From Sphaerisporangium sp. (GTDB lineage Bacteria; Actinomycetota; Actinomycetes; Streptosporangiales; Streptosporangiaceae), in contig JAOPYI010000113.1 of assembly GCA_025964675.1 (NCBI GenBank), forward strand, positions 33,694 through 97,693: a DNA stretch of 64,000 bases, written 5' to 3'. Numbering within the stretch: position 1 is the stretch's first letter; every line of letters begins with the position of its first letter. The notes beneath the pieces are model-generated. The model saw only the letters and a program-made list of their open reading frames with translations, made no database searches and was not told the DNA's origin. Of this stretch, positions 36,036 to 46,201 are shown one piece after another. Both the position numbers and the translations under genes were made by a program.

Positions 36036-36063
36036 GGTCAGGATTCCTGGGGGAGCCCTGACC
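36036..36063 (+). terminator. rel terminator
   Basis: GGTCAGG (36036-36042) and CCTGACC (36057-36063), perfect 7-bp stem, 18 bases after the rel stop, in a 156-bp gap between convergent genes. Confidence 0.55.
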
Positions 36064-36173
36064 GTGATCACCTCGCCGGGCGGGGCGCCTTCGGACCCTG
36101 CCATGAGAACCCCGGAGCAGGGCCCGGCGCGCCTCGGACCCCGGGGGGCGGAACGGACCGCCGCCGCCCGCCG

Positions 36174-37403
36174 TCAGGAGAACTCCGCCAGGGTGCGCTC
36201 GGCCTCCTCCAGCCACGAACGACGGGCCGCGATGGCCTCCTCGGCCTCCTTGACGTCGTTGTCCTTGCCGGCGGCACCGGCCTTGGCGAGGCGTCCCTCG
36301 AGCTGCTCGATCGACCTGTGCAGCTGGTCGACGGTGTTCTGCGCGCGAGCCCGGGCCTCGGGGTTTGACCGCTTCCACTCGGTCTCTTCGGCCTTGCGGA
36401 CGGCCTCGTCGATCCGGCGCAGGCCGCCTTCGAGCTTGTCCCTGGCCTCGCGCGGCACCGCCCCGACGGCCTCCCAGCGCTCCAGCACCGACCGCAGGGC
36501 GGACCGCGCGGCCCTGGCGTCGGTCACGGGCATGATGCGCTCGGCGTCGGCGAGGATGCGTTCCTTGGCCTCGGCGTTCTCCCGCAGCGAGGCGTCGCGC
36601 TCCGCGAAAACCGAGGAACGGGCCTGGAAGAACTGGTCCTGGGCCGCCTTGAAGCGGTTCCACAGGTCGTCCTCCGCCTCGCGGGAGGCCCGGCCCGCGG
36701 TCTTCCAGCGCCGCATGAGCTCGCGGTAGGCCGAGGCCGTCTCGCCCCAGTCGGTCGAGGTGCTGAGGGCCTCCGCCTCGCTGACGATGCGCTCCTTGAT
36801 GCTCCGAACCGACTCGCGCTGCTCGTCGAGCCCGGCGAAGTAGGACTTGCGCCGCTTGGCGAAGGCGGTGCGGGACGCCGACAGCCGCTTCCATAGGGCC
36901 GCCTCGGTGACCCGGTCGATGCGCTCGGCGCCCTTCCACTCCTCGACGAGCTGACGCAGCCGCTCGCCGCCGGACTTCCAGTGGGTGGTGTCCTCGGCGA
37001 TGCGCTCGGCCTCGGCGACGATGCGTTCCTTGATCTCCCGGGACTGGGCGCGAGCCTGGTCGCGGGCGGCCTTGACCTCCTCGCGGCGCTTGCCGACCAG
37101 GTCGGTGAGCGCCGCGAGGCGGCCCTCCAGCGCCGCGAGGTCGCCGATGGCGTGGGCCTCGGCGATGGACTCGCGCAGCTTGACGATCGTCGCCTCAGCC
37201 TGGGCGGGTGGCAGATCGGTGCCTCGGAGCCGTTGTTCCAGCAGTTCCACCTGCGTGGCCAGCTCGTCGTACTTGCGATGGAAGTAGGCGAGGGCCTCTT
37301 CCGGTTCACCGGCCTGCCAGGACCCGACGGCCCGTTCTCCCTCGGCCGTACGAACGTAGACGGTGCCGTCGTCGTCTACCCGGCCCCACGGGTCGGTGCT
37401 CAC
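36174..37403 (-). CDS. DUF349 repeat protein
   Basis: 409 residues, almost wholly alpha-helical and highly charged. At least three DUF349-type repeats (about 75 residues each, with KERI(V/L)AEAE ... W ... LWxRF ... F signatures) follow an N-terminal globular start that reads WGRVDDDGTVYVRTAEG. GTG 37403 (GGGAGG five bases upstream) is preferred over GTG 37418. Family function is unknown; such proteins are often near stringent-response genes in actinobacteria. It converges with rel and precedes a cyclophilin gene on the same strand direction. Confidence 0.85.
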   Translation of the reverse strand: MSTDPWGRVDDDGTVYVRTAEGERAVGSWQAGEPEEALAYFHRKYDELATQVELLEQRLRGTDLPPAQAEATIVKLRESIAEAHAIGDLAALEGRLAALTDLVGKRREEVKAARDQARAQSREIKERIVAEAERIAEDTTHWKSGGERLRQLVEEWKGAERIDRVTEAALWKRLSASRTAFAKRRKSYFAGLDEQRESVRSIKERIVSEAEALSTSTDWGETASAYRELMRRWKTAGRASREAEDDLWNRFKAAQDQFFQARSSVFAERDASLRENAEAKERILADAERIMPVTDARAARSALRSVLERWEAVGAVPREARDKLEGGLRRIDEAVRKAEETEWKRSNPEARARAQNTVDQLHRSIEQLEGRLAKAGAAGKDNDVKEAEEAIAARRSWLEEAERTLAEFS

Positions 37404-37462
37404 CGTGTCCTCCCGCACTCGAATCAGCCTCCAGGACGCTATGCGTCCTTGGTTGTATTACG

Positions 37463-38335
37463 TCAGCTCTTGCCAGAGATTGTCACGTGCTTGATTTGGA
37501 CCGGATCCTTGGGAGCACCCGAGCCGTCGCCCATGCCCCCCGGCAGGACGCCCTTCTTGCTCACGTCGTCGAGGATTTTGAGCCCCTTTGTGACGGTACC
37601 GAACGGCGTGTAGTTCGGGGGGAGTTGGAGGTTGCCGAAGACGATGAAGAATTGGCTTCCGTTGGTGTTGGCCCCGCTGTTGGCCATCGCGACCACCCCT
37701 CGGCCGTACTTCGCGCCGGTGAGGTTCTCGTCGGTGAACCGGTAGCCCGGGCCGCCCTGTCCGTCGGAGGGGTTCTTGCCGTCCGCCTTGGCCAGCGGGT
37801 CGCCGCACTGCAGCATCGGGAAGCTCGCGGGCCCCATGCGATGGCACTTGGACCCGTCGAAGTACTTCTTCTGGGCCAGGAAGGCGAAGGAGCTCACCGT
37901 GCACGGTGCCTTGTCGGTGGCCAGGCTCACGACGATGTCACCGTGGTTGGTGGCGATCGTCATCGTCTTGGCGGCCTTGTCGGCCTTCGCCGGTGGCAGG
38001 CCGACGTTCTTCGCCGGGGTGCCGGAGCTGCCGGCGACGTAGTCGCACGTGCCGGTGGCCGCGTCGTACGGCTTGGGGGCGGCCGCCGACGGGGCCGCGG
38101 ACGACGACGCCGACGACGACGCCGAGGGAGTGGCCGTAGCGGCCTCGGTCTTTGAGCTGCCGCCACCGATCAGCGCGACGGCCGCGAAGATGCCGCCCAC
38201 CACGACGAGCACGCCCACGCTCGTGCCGACGATCGCCACACGCTTGGTGCGGGTCTGTCTCTCGGCGCGTCGCTGGATCTGCCGTTCGTAATGCTCTCGT
38301 GCCAGCTGCTTTTGACGGTCCTTGCCGGTCGCCAC
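37463..38335 (-). CDS. ppiB: Membrane-anchored cyclophilin-type peptidyl-prolyl isomerase
   Basis: 290 residues. A basic cytoplasmic start (RQKQLAREHYERQIQRR), one membrane helix (about 36-57), a Ser/Ala linker, then an extracytoplasmic cyclophilin domain (about 120-290) with the HR pair (SKCHRM), NGSQFFIVFG and YTPFGTVTKG. Four cysteines (GTCDYV, APCTVSS, SKCHRM, LQCGD) could form disulfides. Helps fold exported proteins. GTG 38335 has GGGAGGG upstream. Close paralogue of the gene at 42342-43262. Syntenic to mycobacterial ppiB next to relA, there with opposite orientation too. Confidence 0.93.
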   Translation of the reverse strand: MATGKDRQKQLAREHYERQIQRRAERQTRTKRVAIVGTSVGVLVVVGGIFAAVALIGGGSSKTEAATATPSASSSASSSAAPSAAAPKPYDAATGTCDYVAGSSGTPAKNVGLPPAKADKAAKTMTIATNHGDIVVSLATDKAPCTVSSFAFLAQKKYFDGSKCHRMGPASFPMLQCGDPLAKADGKNPSDGQGGPGYRFTDENLTGAKYGRGVVAMANSGANTNGSQFFIVFGNLQLPPNYTPFGTVTKGLKILDDVSKKGVLPGGMGDGSGAPKDPVQIKHVTISGKS

Positions 38336-38527
38336 CGCTGTGCCCTCCCGACTGTCCGAGTTGATCGTGTTTGGCCGCCTCGCTGGACGACCGCCACCTT
38401 TATGGAGTGGGCGAATCGTATCGGCCATCGGGTAATGGTTCGCAGCCCGGCGACCCGCACCGGTACCCTTCGGTTACATTCCCATCCGCTTTCCTTGACG
38501 AGATCGATCACACCGAGGACCGTTTCC

Positions 38528-39211
38528 GTGCTCATCGACGGCTTTCCCGCAGGCTCCTTCCAGGCCAACTGCTACGTCGTCGCTCCCGCCGCGGGCGAGG
38601 AGTGCGTGATCGTCGACCCAGGTCAGGACGCCGTCGCGGGCCTTGACGACATGCTGCGCGAGCACCGGCTCAAGCCGGTCGCCGTGCTGCTCACCCACGG
38701 TCATCTCGATCATGTGTGGTCGGTGACCCCCGTGTGCGGCGCCCGCGACATCCCGGCGTGGATCCACCCCGACGACCGCGAGATGCTGAGCGACCCAGGC
38801 AAGGGCTTCTCGCTCATGGCCAGCCAGCAGCTCCTGGGCGGGCTGACCTTCACCGAGCCCGACGACGTGCGTGAGCTGTCCGACGGCGCGGTGCTGGAGA
38901 TCGCCGGCATGGCACTCACCGTGGACCACGCACCCGGGCATACCAGGGGGTCGGTGACGTTCGGGCTTCCCGAGGAGCGTGTGATGTTCTCGGGAGACCT
39001 GCTGTTCGCCGGCTCCATCGGCCGCAGTGATCTCCCGGGCGGTGACTACCAGACCATCCTGCGCAGCCTGGGCGGCGTCTGCCTGACGCTGCCGGACGAC
39101 ACGACGGTGCTGCCCGGTCACGGACCAAAGACGACGATCGGCCGCGAACGCGCCACGAACCCGTATCTTGCTGAGGCAGTGCCGTTCGCCGGTCCAACCA
39201 GGGGACTGTAA
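38528..39211 (+). CDS. MBL-fold hydrolase (glyoxalase II-like)
   Basis: 227-residue metallo-beta-lactamase-fold protein with the metal motif [22 protein letters not shown] and a terminal LPGHGP. Resembles hydroxyacylglutathione hydrolase-like proteins common in actinobacteria, which lack glutathione, so the thioester substrate is unlikely to be classical. Matches Rv2581c by position between the cyclophilin and hisS. GTG 38528 follows CGAGGAC. Stop overlaps the hisS ATG by one base, so they are co-translated. Confidence 0.9.
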   Translation: MLIDGFPAGSFQANCYVVAPAAGEECVIVDPGQDAVAGLDDMLREHRLKPVAVLLTHGHLDHVWSVTPVCGARDIPAWIHPDDREMLSDPGKGFSLMASQQLLGGLTFTEPDDVRELSDGAVLEIAGMALTVDHAPGHTRGSVTFGLPEERVMFSGDLLFAGSIGRSDLPGGDYQTILRSLGGVCLTLPDDTTVLPGHGPKTTIGRERATNPYLAEAVPFAGPTRGL

Positions 39212-40470
39212 TGAGCTTTCAGGCGCCCAAGGGCACCTTCGACTGGATGCCGCCGCGCTCCGAGTGGGCACTCGTCGTGCGCGACGCGTTGTCCGGGCCC
39301 GCCCGCCGCGCGGGTTACAACTACATCGAGACGCCGGCCTTCGAGGACACCGGGCTGTTCTCACGCGGGGTGGGCGAGTCGACCGACATCGTTACCAAGG
39401 AGATGTACACCTTCCAGAGCAGGGGCGGCCAGTCCCTGACGCTGCGTCCCGAGGGCACGGCCAGCGTCGTGCGCGCCGTCATCGAGCACGGCTTGTACGG
39501 CGGAGCGCTCCCGATCAAGCTCTGGTATTCCGGAAGCTACTTCCGCTACGAACGTGCCCAGGCCGGCCGCTATCGCCACTTCTCACAGGTGGGCGCGGAG
39601 GCGCTGGGCACCGAGGACCCGGCTCTGGACGCGGAGCTCATCGTGCTGGCCGCGGACGGTTACGCCTCGCTGGGCCTGAAGAACGTGCGGCTGTTGCTCA
39701 ACTCCCTCGGTTGCAAGGAGTGCCGCCCCGCGTACCGGGCCGCTCTGCAGGACTTCCTGCGCGGGCTCGACCTCGACGAGGCCACCCGCCAGCGCATCGA
39801 GATCAACCCGTTGCGTGTTCTCGACGACAAGCGTCCCGAAGTCCAGGCGCAGCTCCTGAACGCGCCCCTCGTGACCGACCACCTCTGCGGAGCATGCAAG
39901 GCCTACCACGAGGAGGTCCGCGGCCTGCTCACGAGTGCCGGCCTGACCTACACGGACGACCCCAAGCTCGTCCGCGGGCTCGATTACTACACACGCACCA
40001 CCTTCGAGTTCCTACACGATGGCCTCGGAGCCCAGTCCGCGGTCGGCGGGGGAGGACGCTACGACGGCCTGAGCGAGATGATCGGCGGTCCGCCCTTGCC
40101 CAGCGTCGGATGGGCGCTCGGGGTCGACCGAACGGTCCTCGCGATGGAGGCTGAAGGCTTGCTCGCGGAGCGGGCCATGCACATCGACGTATTCGCCGTT
40201 CCCCTGGGCGAAGAGGCCAAGAGGCGGATCTTCCCACTGGTCGGCGAGCTGCGCCGGGCAGGCGTCTCGGTGGACATGGCCTTCGGCGGCCGGGGTGTCA
40301 AGGGCGCCATGAAGGCCGCCGACCGCAGCGGCGCCCGCTACGCCCTGATCCTTGGCGAGCGGGATCTCGAGGCGGAAGCCATACAAGTGAAGGACCTGAT
40401 CACGGCTGACCAGATCGCGGTGCCACTCGCCGAGATCGTCACGACGCTGAAGGAGAAACTGACCACATGA
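39211..40470 (+). CDS. hisS: Histidyl-tRNA synthetase
   Basis: 419 residues, class II synthetase for tRNA-His. Motif 1 region [11 protein letters not shown], motif 2 [18 protein letters not shown], histidine motif [14 protein letters not shown] and motif 3 GWALGVDR are present, followed by the anticodon-binding domain. Standard length. ATG overlaps the upstream hydrolase stop; its own stop overlaps aspS (ATGA). Confidence 0.97.
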   Translation: MSFQAPKGTFDWMPPRSEWALVVRDALSGPARRAGYNYIETPAFEDTGLFSRGVGESTDIVTKEMYTFQSRGGQSLTLRPEGTASVVRAVIEHGLYGGALPIKLWYSGSYFRYERAQAGRYRHFSQVGAEALGTEDPALDAELIVLAADGYASLGLKNVRLLLNSLGCKECRPAYRAALQDFLRGLDLDEATRQRIEINPLRVLDDKRPEVQAQLLNAPLVTDHLCGACKAYHEEVRGLLTSAGLTYTDDPKLVRGLDYYTRTTFEFLHDGLGAQSAVGGGGRYDGLSEMIGGPPLPSVGWALGVDRTVLAMEAEGLLAERAMHIDVFAVPLGEEAKRRIFPLVGELRRAGVSVDMAFGGRGVKGAMKAADRSGARYALILGERDLEAEAIQVKDLITADQIAVPLAEIVTTLKEKLTT

Positions 40471-42242
40471 TCCGCACGCACACCGCCGGATCGCTGCGCA
40501 AGGAGCATGCAGGCCAGCAGGTGACGCTGGCCGGATGGGTGGCACGCCGCCGTGACCACGGCGGCGTGGTCTTCATCGATCTGCGTGACGCGTCCGGTTC
40601 CGCCCAGGTGGTCTTCCGCGAGGAGGACCACGCGCACGACCTCCGCTCGGAGTACTGCGTCAGGATCGCCGGAGAGGTCCGCTCCCGCCCTGAAGGCAAC
40701 GAGAACCCCGACCTGCCGACCGGCGAGATCGAGGTCGTCGCGTCGGAGGTGGAGGTCCTGAGCGAGTCCGCGCCGCTGCCGTTCCCCATCGAGGGCGGCG
40801 GAGCCGTCTCCGAGGAGGCGCGGCTGAAGTACCGCTACCTCGACATGCGCCGCCAGCAGGTCGCACAAGCCCTGCGGACCCGCTCCACCGCCACCTATCT
40901 GGCGCACGAGGTCATGCACGAGAACGGCTTCGTGTACGTCGAGACGCCGGACCTCACCCGCTCGACGCCCGAGGGCGCCCGTGACTTCCTGGTGCCGGTG
41001 CGGCTGCAGCCGGGCAGCTGGTACGCCCTCCCGCAGTCGCCGCAGCTTTTCAAGCAGCTCCTCATGGTGGGCGGCCTGGAGCGCTACTACCAGCTCGCCC
41101 GCTGCTTCCGCGACGAGGATCTGCGGGCCGACCGGCAGCCGGAGTTCACCCAGATCGACGTCGAGATGTCCTTCGTGGACGAGGACGACGTCATCGCCCT
41201 CGGCGAGTCGCTGATCGGCCGCATCTGGAAGGACACGGTGGGGTACGAACTGCCCTCGCCGCTTCCCCGCCTGTCCTACCGCGAGGCGATGGACCGCTTC
41301 GGCTCCGACAAGCCCGACCTGCGGTTCGGCTGCGAGCTGGCCGACATGACCGGCTACTTCGCTAACACCCCGTTCCGGGTGTTCCAGGCGCCGTACGTCG
41401 GGGCCGTCGTCATGCCGGGCGGCGCCTCCCAGACCCGCAAGGAGCTCGACGCCTGGCAGGACTGGGCGAAGTCCCGCGGCGCCAGGGGCCTCGCCTACGT
41501 CCTGGTCCTGCCGGGCGGGGAGCTGGGCGGCCCGGTCGCCAAGAACCTCTCCGAGGAGGAGCGGGCGGGGCTGGCCGCCGCGGCCGGGGCGGCCGAGGGC
41601 GACGCGGTCTTCTTCGCCGCCGGCGCGCCCTCCGCCTCGCGCGACCTGCTGGGCGCCGCACGCCTGGAGATCGGGCGGCGCTGCGGCCTGATCGACGAGT
41701 CGCAGTGGAGCTTCCTGTGGGTCGTCGACGCGCCCATGTTCGAGCCGGTGCTCGACGAGGTGGGCCGCCAGACGGGGTGGACGGCCGTGCACCACCCGTT
41801 CACCGGCCCGAAGCCCGAATGGGCCGACAACTTCCAGGACCGCCCCGGTGAGGCTCTGGCGTACGCCTACGACATGGTCTGCAACGGCATGGAGATCGGC
41901 GGCGGCTCCATCCGTATTCACCGGGCCGAGATGCAGCAGCGGGTCTTCGAGGTGCTCGGCATCTCCAAGGAGGAGGCCGAGAGCAAGTTCGGGTTCCTGC
42001 TGGAGGCGTTCAAGTACGGCCCGCCGCCGCACGGAGGCATCGCCTACGGCTGGGACCGCATCTGCATGCTGCTGTCGGGCGGCGAGTCGATCCGCGACGT
42101 GATCGCCTTCCCGAAGACGGCCTCGGGCTTCGACCCGCTGACGGCCGCGCCGACGCCGATCACGCCCGAGCAGCGCAAGGAGGCCGGTGTGGACGCCGGC
42201 CGCGCTCCGGCGGCGGGCACGCCCCGGGCGGCCGGCGCCTGA
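40467..42242 (+). CDS. aspS: Aspartyl-tRNA synthetase
   Basis: 591 residues, bacterial-type AspRS: N-terminal OB anticodon domain (1-105), class II core with [14 protein letters not shown] and [20 protein letters not shown] (motif 2), the bacterial GAD insertion domain (about 290-420) and motif 3 [10 protein letters not shown]. The tail (about 555-591) is a non-conserved Ala/Pro stretch. Whether it also charges tRNA-Asn cannot be told from this window. Coupled to hisS; ends at a perfect terminator (42263-42291). Confidence 0.97.
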   Translation: MIRTHTAGSLRKEHAGQQVTLAGWVARRRDHGGVVFIDLRDASGSAQVVFREEDHAHDLRSEYCVRIAGEVRSRPEGNENPDLPTGEIEVVASEVEVLSESAPLPFPIEGGGAVSEEARLKYRYLDMRRQQVAQALRTRSTATYLAHEVMHENGFVYVETPDLTRSTPEGARDFLVPVRLQPGSWYALPQSPQLFKQLLMVGGLERYYQLARCFRDEDLRADRQPEFTQIDVEMSFVDEDDVIALGESLIGRIWKDTVGYELPSPLPRLSYREAMDRFGSDKPDLRFGCELADMTGYFANTPFRVFQAPYVGAVVMPGGASQTRKELDAWQDWAKSRGARGLAYVLVLPGGELGGPVAKNLSEEERAGLAAAAGAAEGDAVFFAAGAPSASRDLLGAARLEIGRRCGLIDESQWSFLWVVDAPMFEPVLDEVGRQTGWTAVHHPFTGPKPEWADNFQDRPGEALAYAYDMVCNGMEIGGGSIRIHRAEMQQRVFEVLGISKEEAESKFGFLLEAFKYGPPPHGGIAYGWDRICMLLSGGESIRDVIAFPKTASGFDPLTAAPTPITPEQRKEAGVDAGRAPAAGTPRAAGA

Positions 42243-42262
42243 CCGATCCCGCCCCACGAGAC

Positions 42263-42300
42263 AAGCCCCGGCGCGCGTCGCGCCGGGGCTTGCTTGTTCA
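42263..42300. terminator. Intrinsic terminator after aspS
   Basis: Perfect 13-bp stem (42263-42275 with 42279-42291, AAGCCCCGG.../...CCGGGGCTT), 3-base loop, followed by TGCTTGTT. The cleanest rho-independent terminator in the window; lies between convergent genes and may serve both. Confidence 0.9.
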
Positions 42301-42341
42301 CGGCCTGCGGGAACGCGATGTACGCGCTCCTTGGATGGCTC

Positions 42342-43262
42342 CTAGCGGGAGATCGTCATGTTCTTGATGATCACCGGGATCTTCGGGGCGTTGGATCCCT
42401 CGCCCCTGACGTCGGCCATGGGATCGCCGTTGAAGGGGATGATGCCACCCTTGGCGATCTTGTCGATGATGTCCATGCCCTTGACCACCACGCCGAACGG
42501 CGTGAAGGCGGCTCCCTGGGCCGAGAGCTGGGTGTTCTCGTCGGAGAACGAGATCCAGAACTGGCTGCCGTTGGAGTTGGCGTCCTCGGAGGACTGCGAC
42601 ATCGCGACCGTGCCTCTGCCGAGGGGGATGCCGCCGAGGTTCTCGTCGTCGAAGATGTACCCCGGCCCGCCCGTGCCGTCCGTCTTGGTCTTGCCGTCCC
42701 CCTTGGCCAGTGGGTCGCCGCACTGCAGCATCCCGAGGCCGGTGGTCTGCGGCGTCGCCAGGCGGTGGCAGTGCGAGTTGTCGAAGAAGTTTTTCTTGGC
42801 GAGGAACTCGAACGAACCGACGGTGCACGGCGCCTGTGCGGTGGCGAGTTGGATGACGATCGTGCCCTGGTTGGTGTCGATCGTCATGTTCTTGGCCTTC
42901 ATATCCGGCTTCGACGGCGGTGTGCCCACCTTTTTGGCCGGCGCTCCGCTGGTGTCCTTGCGGTAAGAGCAGGTGACGGCGCCCGGCTTGACGGGGGCGG
43001 CCGTCGAGGCCGGGGGCAGCGCGGCCGGAGCGGAGACGGCGGCCGAGGCGGAGGCGGACGGGCTGGCGGCCGCGGCCGGCTTGGTGGCTGCCTTGCCCCC
43101 CATGAGCGTGGTGGCCGCGATGATGCCACCCACCACCACAACGACTCCCACCCCGGCGCCGATGATCGTGTTCCGCTTCGACGTGCCGGTGGTGCTGGCG
43201 CGCTGTTCCTGCCGCTCGCGGTGCTCCCGTGCCAGCTGGGTCTGGCGATCCACGTCGGTCAC
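42342..43262 (-). CDS. Second membrane-anchored cyclophilin-type peptidyl-prolyl isomerase
   Basis: 306 residues with the same plan as the gene at 37463-38335: basic start with RQTQLAREHRERQEQR, one membrane helix (about 32-52), Ala/Pro/Ser linker, cyclophilin domain (about 125-306) with SHCHRL, NGSQFWISF and FTPFGVVVKG. The same four cysteines (VTCSYR, APCTVGS, SHCHRL, LQCGD) are conserved, indicating shared ancestry and probably conserved disulfides. Insertions relative to the first copy occur at TPQTTGLG and SSEDANS. GTG 43262 has GGAAGG six bases upstream. Likely a duplicate specialised for other exported clients. Confidence 0.92.
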   Translation of the reverse strand: MTDVDRQTQLAREHRERQEQRASTTGTSKRNTIIGAGVGVVVVVGGIIAATTLMGGKAATKPAAAASPSASASAAVSAPAALPPASTAAPVKPGAVTCSYRKDTSGAPAKKVGTPPSKPDMKAKNMTIDTNQGTIVIQLATAQAPCTVGSFEFLAKKNFFDNSHCHRLATPQTTGLGMLQCGDPLAKGDGKTKTDGTGGPGYIFDDENLGGIPLGRGTVAMSQSSEDANSNGSQFWISFSDENTQLSAQGAAFTPFGVVVKGMDIIDKIAKGGIIPFNGDPMADVRGEGSNAPKIPVIIKNMTISR

Positions 43263-43569
43263 GGTATGCCTTCCATTTGCCGATAGATGACTTTAGGTGC
43301 TGGGGAATCGTACCGGCCTTTACGTTGAGCCTGTATAAACCGCCCAGTTCGAGGCCCTTGGTAGATCGTCGCTGACCTTGTCCTGGGGATATGATTGCCG
43401 TGCGGAATGTTGCTGCGGGGATCTTCTTACGTTGGCTTGACATCGTCCAGGGAATCCTGGGGTCACGCGGCCGAAGGGGGTCGGTCGCACGATGCGGGCC
43501 GTCTGGCGGAACCATCCGGAGGCCGGATCCGTATAGGGGGACGACGAGCTACTTGACAGGAGCCAAGAC
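43263..43569. other. 307-bp divergent intergenic region
   Basis: Between the second cyclophilin and the DUF2231 gene. Holds an ECF-like promoter candidate (43508-43535) for the rightward gene. No RNA gene or supported ORF seen. Confidence 0.45.
43508..43535 (+). promoter_or_regulatory. ECF-sigma-like promoter candidate upstream of the DUF2231 gene
   Basis: GGAAC (43508-43512), 17 bases, CGTATA (43530-43535), 35 bases before the ATG. Resembles the GGAAC-N16/17-CGT pattern of envelope-stress sigma factors. Confidence 0.3.
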
Positions 43570-44031
43570 ATGTTCGACGAGATCCTCGGCCTGCCCGCCC
43601 ATCCCCTGATCATCCACACCGCCGTCATATTCATCCCACTGCTCGTCCTCGGCTCCGTGGTGTACGGAGTGGTCCCGCGCGTGCGCCCGTCCCTGGCATG
43701 GGCGGTTGTCCTGCTGGCCGTCGCGGCCCCCGCGACAGCCTTCGCCGCCAAGGAGAGCGGCGACGCGCTCAGGCAGCGGCTGTTCGCCGGTGGGCTCCCC
43801 AGCGGGGCGCTCCAGCAGCGGATCGACGAGCACGAGGGCTACGCCAACCCCCTGCTCCTCAGCGCCATCGGGCTCGGCGTCTCATCGCTTCTGCTCGTCT
43901 ACTCGTCTCGCAAGCTGGGCAAGGCGGCCACCGCGGTCCTGTCGGCGGTGACCGTCGTGCTCGCCCTGGTGACCGGCTTCTACGTCCTCCAGGCCGGTCA
44001 CAGCGGAGCCACGGCGGTCTGGGCCGGTTAG
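43570..44031 (+). CDS. DUF2231-family membrane protein
   Basis: 153 residues with four TM helices (about 14-36, 42-60, 92-110, 120-143). The N-terminal LPAHPLIIHTAVIFIPL with two His in the first helix is the family hallmark; similar His in helix pairs suggest heme or metal binding, though this is not demonstrated. The loop between helices 2 and 3 is charged, and HSGATAVWAG ends the protein. ATG 43570 with ACAGGAGCC upstream. Possibly stress-regulated given the ECF-like promoter. Confidence 0.8.
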   Translation: MFDEILGLPAHPLIIHTAVIFIPLLVLGSVVYGVVPRVRPSLAWAVVLLAVAAPATAFAAKESGDALRQRLFAGGLPSGALQQRIDEHEGYANPLLLSAIGLGVSSLLLVYSSRKLGKAATAVLSAVTVVLALVTGFYVLQAGHSGATAVWAG

Positions 44032-44115
44032 CCCGCCCGTGCCGGCCGCCAGGTGAGAGCACCGGGCACCGACCACGACACCGTGTACCTCCTCTATTGG
44101 CGGTAGTGTCAACGC

Positions 44116-45432
44116 GTGGACAGTTTGTTCGATTCGGCGGCGGAGGAAGCCCACAAAAGCCAGGAGCCTCTCGCCGTTCGCATGCGGCCCCGCACCCTCG
44201 ACGAGGTCATCGGCCAGCGCCACCTGCTCGGCCAGGGCACGCCGCTGCGCCGCCTGGTCGAGAGCGAGGCCCCTATGTCGCTGTTCCTGTGGGGCCCGCC
44301 CGGCACGGGCAAGACCACGCTGGCCTACGTCGTCGCGGGGGTGACCAAGCGGCGGTTCGTCGAGGTGTCCGCCGTCTCCGCCGGGGTCAAGGAGGTCCGC
44401 GCGGCCATCGACCAGGCCAAGCGCGAGCTCGGCATGACCGGGCGGCAGACCGTGCTGTTCGTCGACGAGGTCCACCGCTTCAACAAGGCCCAGCAGGACG
44501 CCCTGCTGCCCGCCGTGGAGAACCGCTGGGTGACCTTCATCGGGGCCACCACAGAGAACCCCTTCTTCTCGGTGATCTCGCCGCTGCTCTCCCGGTCGCT
44601 GTTGCTGACGCTGGAGTCGCTGTCGGAAGCCGACGTGCACGCCGTCCTCGACCGCGCCGTCGGCGACGCGCGCGGCCTCGACGGCCGGGTGCGGCTCGCG
44701 CCTGAGGCCGTGGACCACCTGGTCCGCCTGGCCGGGGGAGACGCCCGCCGCTCGCTGACCTACCTCGAGGCGGCGGCGCTGCTGATCCCCGAGGGTGAGA
44801 TCACGGTCGAGACCGTCGAGAAGGCGGTCGACAAGGCCGCGGTGCGCTACGACAGGCAGGGCGACCAGCACTACGACGTCATCAGCGCCTTCATCAAGAG
44901 CATGCGCGGCTCCGACGTGGACGCCGCGCTGCACTACCTCGCCCGGATGATCGAGGCGGGGGAGGACCCCCGGTTCCTCGCGCGACGCATCATGATCTTC
45001 GCCTCGGAGGACGTCGGCATGGCCGACCCGACCTGCCTGCAGGTGTCGGTGGCCGCCGCCCAGGCCGTGCAGATGATCGGCCTGCCCGAAGGCCGCCTCA
45101 ACCTCGCCCAGGCGGTCATCCACTGCGCCCTCGCGCCCAAGTCCAACGCCGTCATCAAGGCGATCGGCGCCGCCTCGGACGACGTCAGGCGGGGCCTGAT
45201 CGGGCAGGTGCCCGGCCACCTGCGCGACGCCCACTACCCCGGCGCGGCCAAGCTCGGCCACGGCAAGGGCTACCAGTACCCCCATGACTTCGAGCACGGC
45301 CTCGTGAAACAGGACTACGCGCCGGAGGAGATACGCGGCCGCCGGTACTACGAGCCGACCCGCCACGGCGGCGAGGCCCACTTCGCCGACCGATGGTCCA
45401 AGATCCGCGAGTTCCTGCGCGGCCGCACGTGA
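44116..45432 (+). CDS. rarA: Replication-associated recombination protein A (RarA/MgsA)
   Basis: 438-residue AAA+ ATPase of the clamp-loader clade. Walker [12 protein letters not shown], Walker [20 protein letters not shown], sensor 1 GATTENPFF and the C-terminal tetramerisation region ([28 protein letters not shown]). RarA acts at stalled forks. GTG 44116. Mycobacterial counterpart Rv2559c lies in the same neighbourhood upstream of alaS. Confidence 0.95.
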   Translation: MDSLFDSAAEEAHKSQEPLAVRMRPRTLDEVIGQRHLLGQGTPLRRLVESEAPMSLFLWGPPGTGKTTLAYVVAGVTKRRFVEVSAVSAGVKEVRAAIDQAKRELGMTGRQTVLFVDEVHRFNKAQQDALLPAVENRWVTFIGATTENPFFSVISPLLSRSLLLTLESLSEADVHAVLDRAVGDARGLDGRVRLAPEAVDHLVRLAGGDARRSLTYLEAAALLIPEGEITVETVEKAVDKAAVRYDRQGDQHYDVISAFIKSMRGSDVDAALHYLARMIEAGEDPRFLARRIMIFASEDVGMADPTCLQVSVAAAQAVQMIGLPEGRLNLAQAVIHCALAPKSNAVIKAIGAASDDVRRGLIGQVPGHLRDAHYPGAAKLGHGKGYQYPHDFEHGLVKQDYAPEEIRGRRYYEPTRHGGEAHFADRWSKIREFLRGRT

Positions 45433-45529
45433 CCGGCCCCGCCCCCGGCGGAGGGCGCGCTGAGCACGGGCACGGGGTCGGGGCGCGATAGGGTCTCCCC
45501 ATTCCACCGACCCAGCCGGGCCGGACATC

Positions 45530-45544
45530 CGTAGGCAGCCTACG
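45530..45544. promoter_or_regulatory. 15-bp palindrome upstream of the DUF948 gene
   Basis: CGTAGGC-A-GCCTACG, perfect, ending at the first base of the GAGGGGA ribosome-binding site. Could be an operator or an mRNA stem controlling translation of the DUF948-DUF6167-alaS run. Confidence 0.35.
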
Positions 45545-45559
45545 AGGGGACGCACCGAC

Positions 45560-45952
45560 ATGCTTACCGCGGGAGAGGTCGCAGGCCTCATCGTCGCGAT
45601 GTTCTGGGCGATACTGGTCTGCTTTCTTGCAGTGGTGCTGGTGAGGCTCGCCCGGCTGCTCACGCAGACCACCAAGATGGTCGCCGACCTGAGCGAGCGG
45701 GTGATCCCGCTGCTGGACGACGTCAGCGTCACGGTCGCCGAGACCAACCGCCAGCTCGTCACCGTCGAGGCCATCGCGGGCAACATGAGGGAGGTCAGCG
45801 GTCACATGATGAAGGTCACCGGCGTCGCCTCGACGCTGTTCGCCAAGCCGCTGATCAAGGCGTCCGCGCTGGTCCACGGCCTTCGCCGGGCCGCCGCCGG
45901 TCGCCGTCGGCCCGCGTCGCTCCCCTCGGGGGCGAGGGGGCGGCGCCCGTGA
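45560..45952 (+). CDS. DUF948 membrane protein
   Basis: 130 residues. One N-terminal membrane helix (about 8-30) and an amphipathic coiled-coil-like segment (LSERVIPLLDDVSVTVAETNRQL), as in DUF948 proteins; the tail is Arg-rich. Function unknown; the family is regularly found beside alaS in actinobacteria. ATG 45560 with GAGGGGA nine bases upstream. Overlaps the next gene by four bases. Confidence 0.82.
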   Translation: MLTAGEVAGLIVAMFWAILVCFLAVVLVRLARLLTQTTKMVADLSERVIPLLDDVSVTVAETNRQLVTVEAIAGNMREVSGHMMKVTGVASTLFAKPLIKASALVHGLRRAAAGRRRPASLPSGARGRRP

Positions 45953-46200
45953 TCCGGCGGCTCTTCTACATGGCCCTCGGCGCGTACATCGCGGTCTGGG
46001 TGATGCGTAAGCTGCAAGCGTTGAAGCCTGACCACGTCGCGCGCCGCGCGGCCGACCAGGTCACCGACCTGCTGGACGAGGCCCGCCTGTTCGCCGGCGA
46101 GGTACGCCGCCTGTCGGCCGGCAGGGAGTCCGAGCTGCGAGCGCGGTTCGGAGTCGACAGTTTCAGAGAAACCCACCATCACGTAAAGGACGGCCGCTGA
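45949..46200 (+). CDS. DUF6167-type small protein
   Basis: 83 residues with a short N-terminal hydrophobic segment (about 5-18), then a charged helix ending in HHH and KDGR. GTG 45949 overlaps the DUF948 stop; the stop is one base before the alaS ATG. Small partner of the DUF948 protein in actinobacterial alaS operons; function unknown. Confidence rests on tight overlap on both sides. Confidence 0.78.
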   Translation: MIRRLFYMALGAYIAVWVMRKLQALKPDHVARRAADQVTDLLDEARLFAGEVRRLSAGRESELRARFGVDSFRETHHHVKDGR

Positions 46201-46201
46201 G

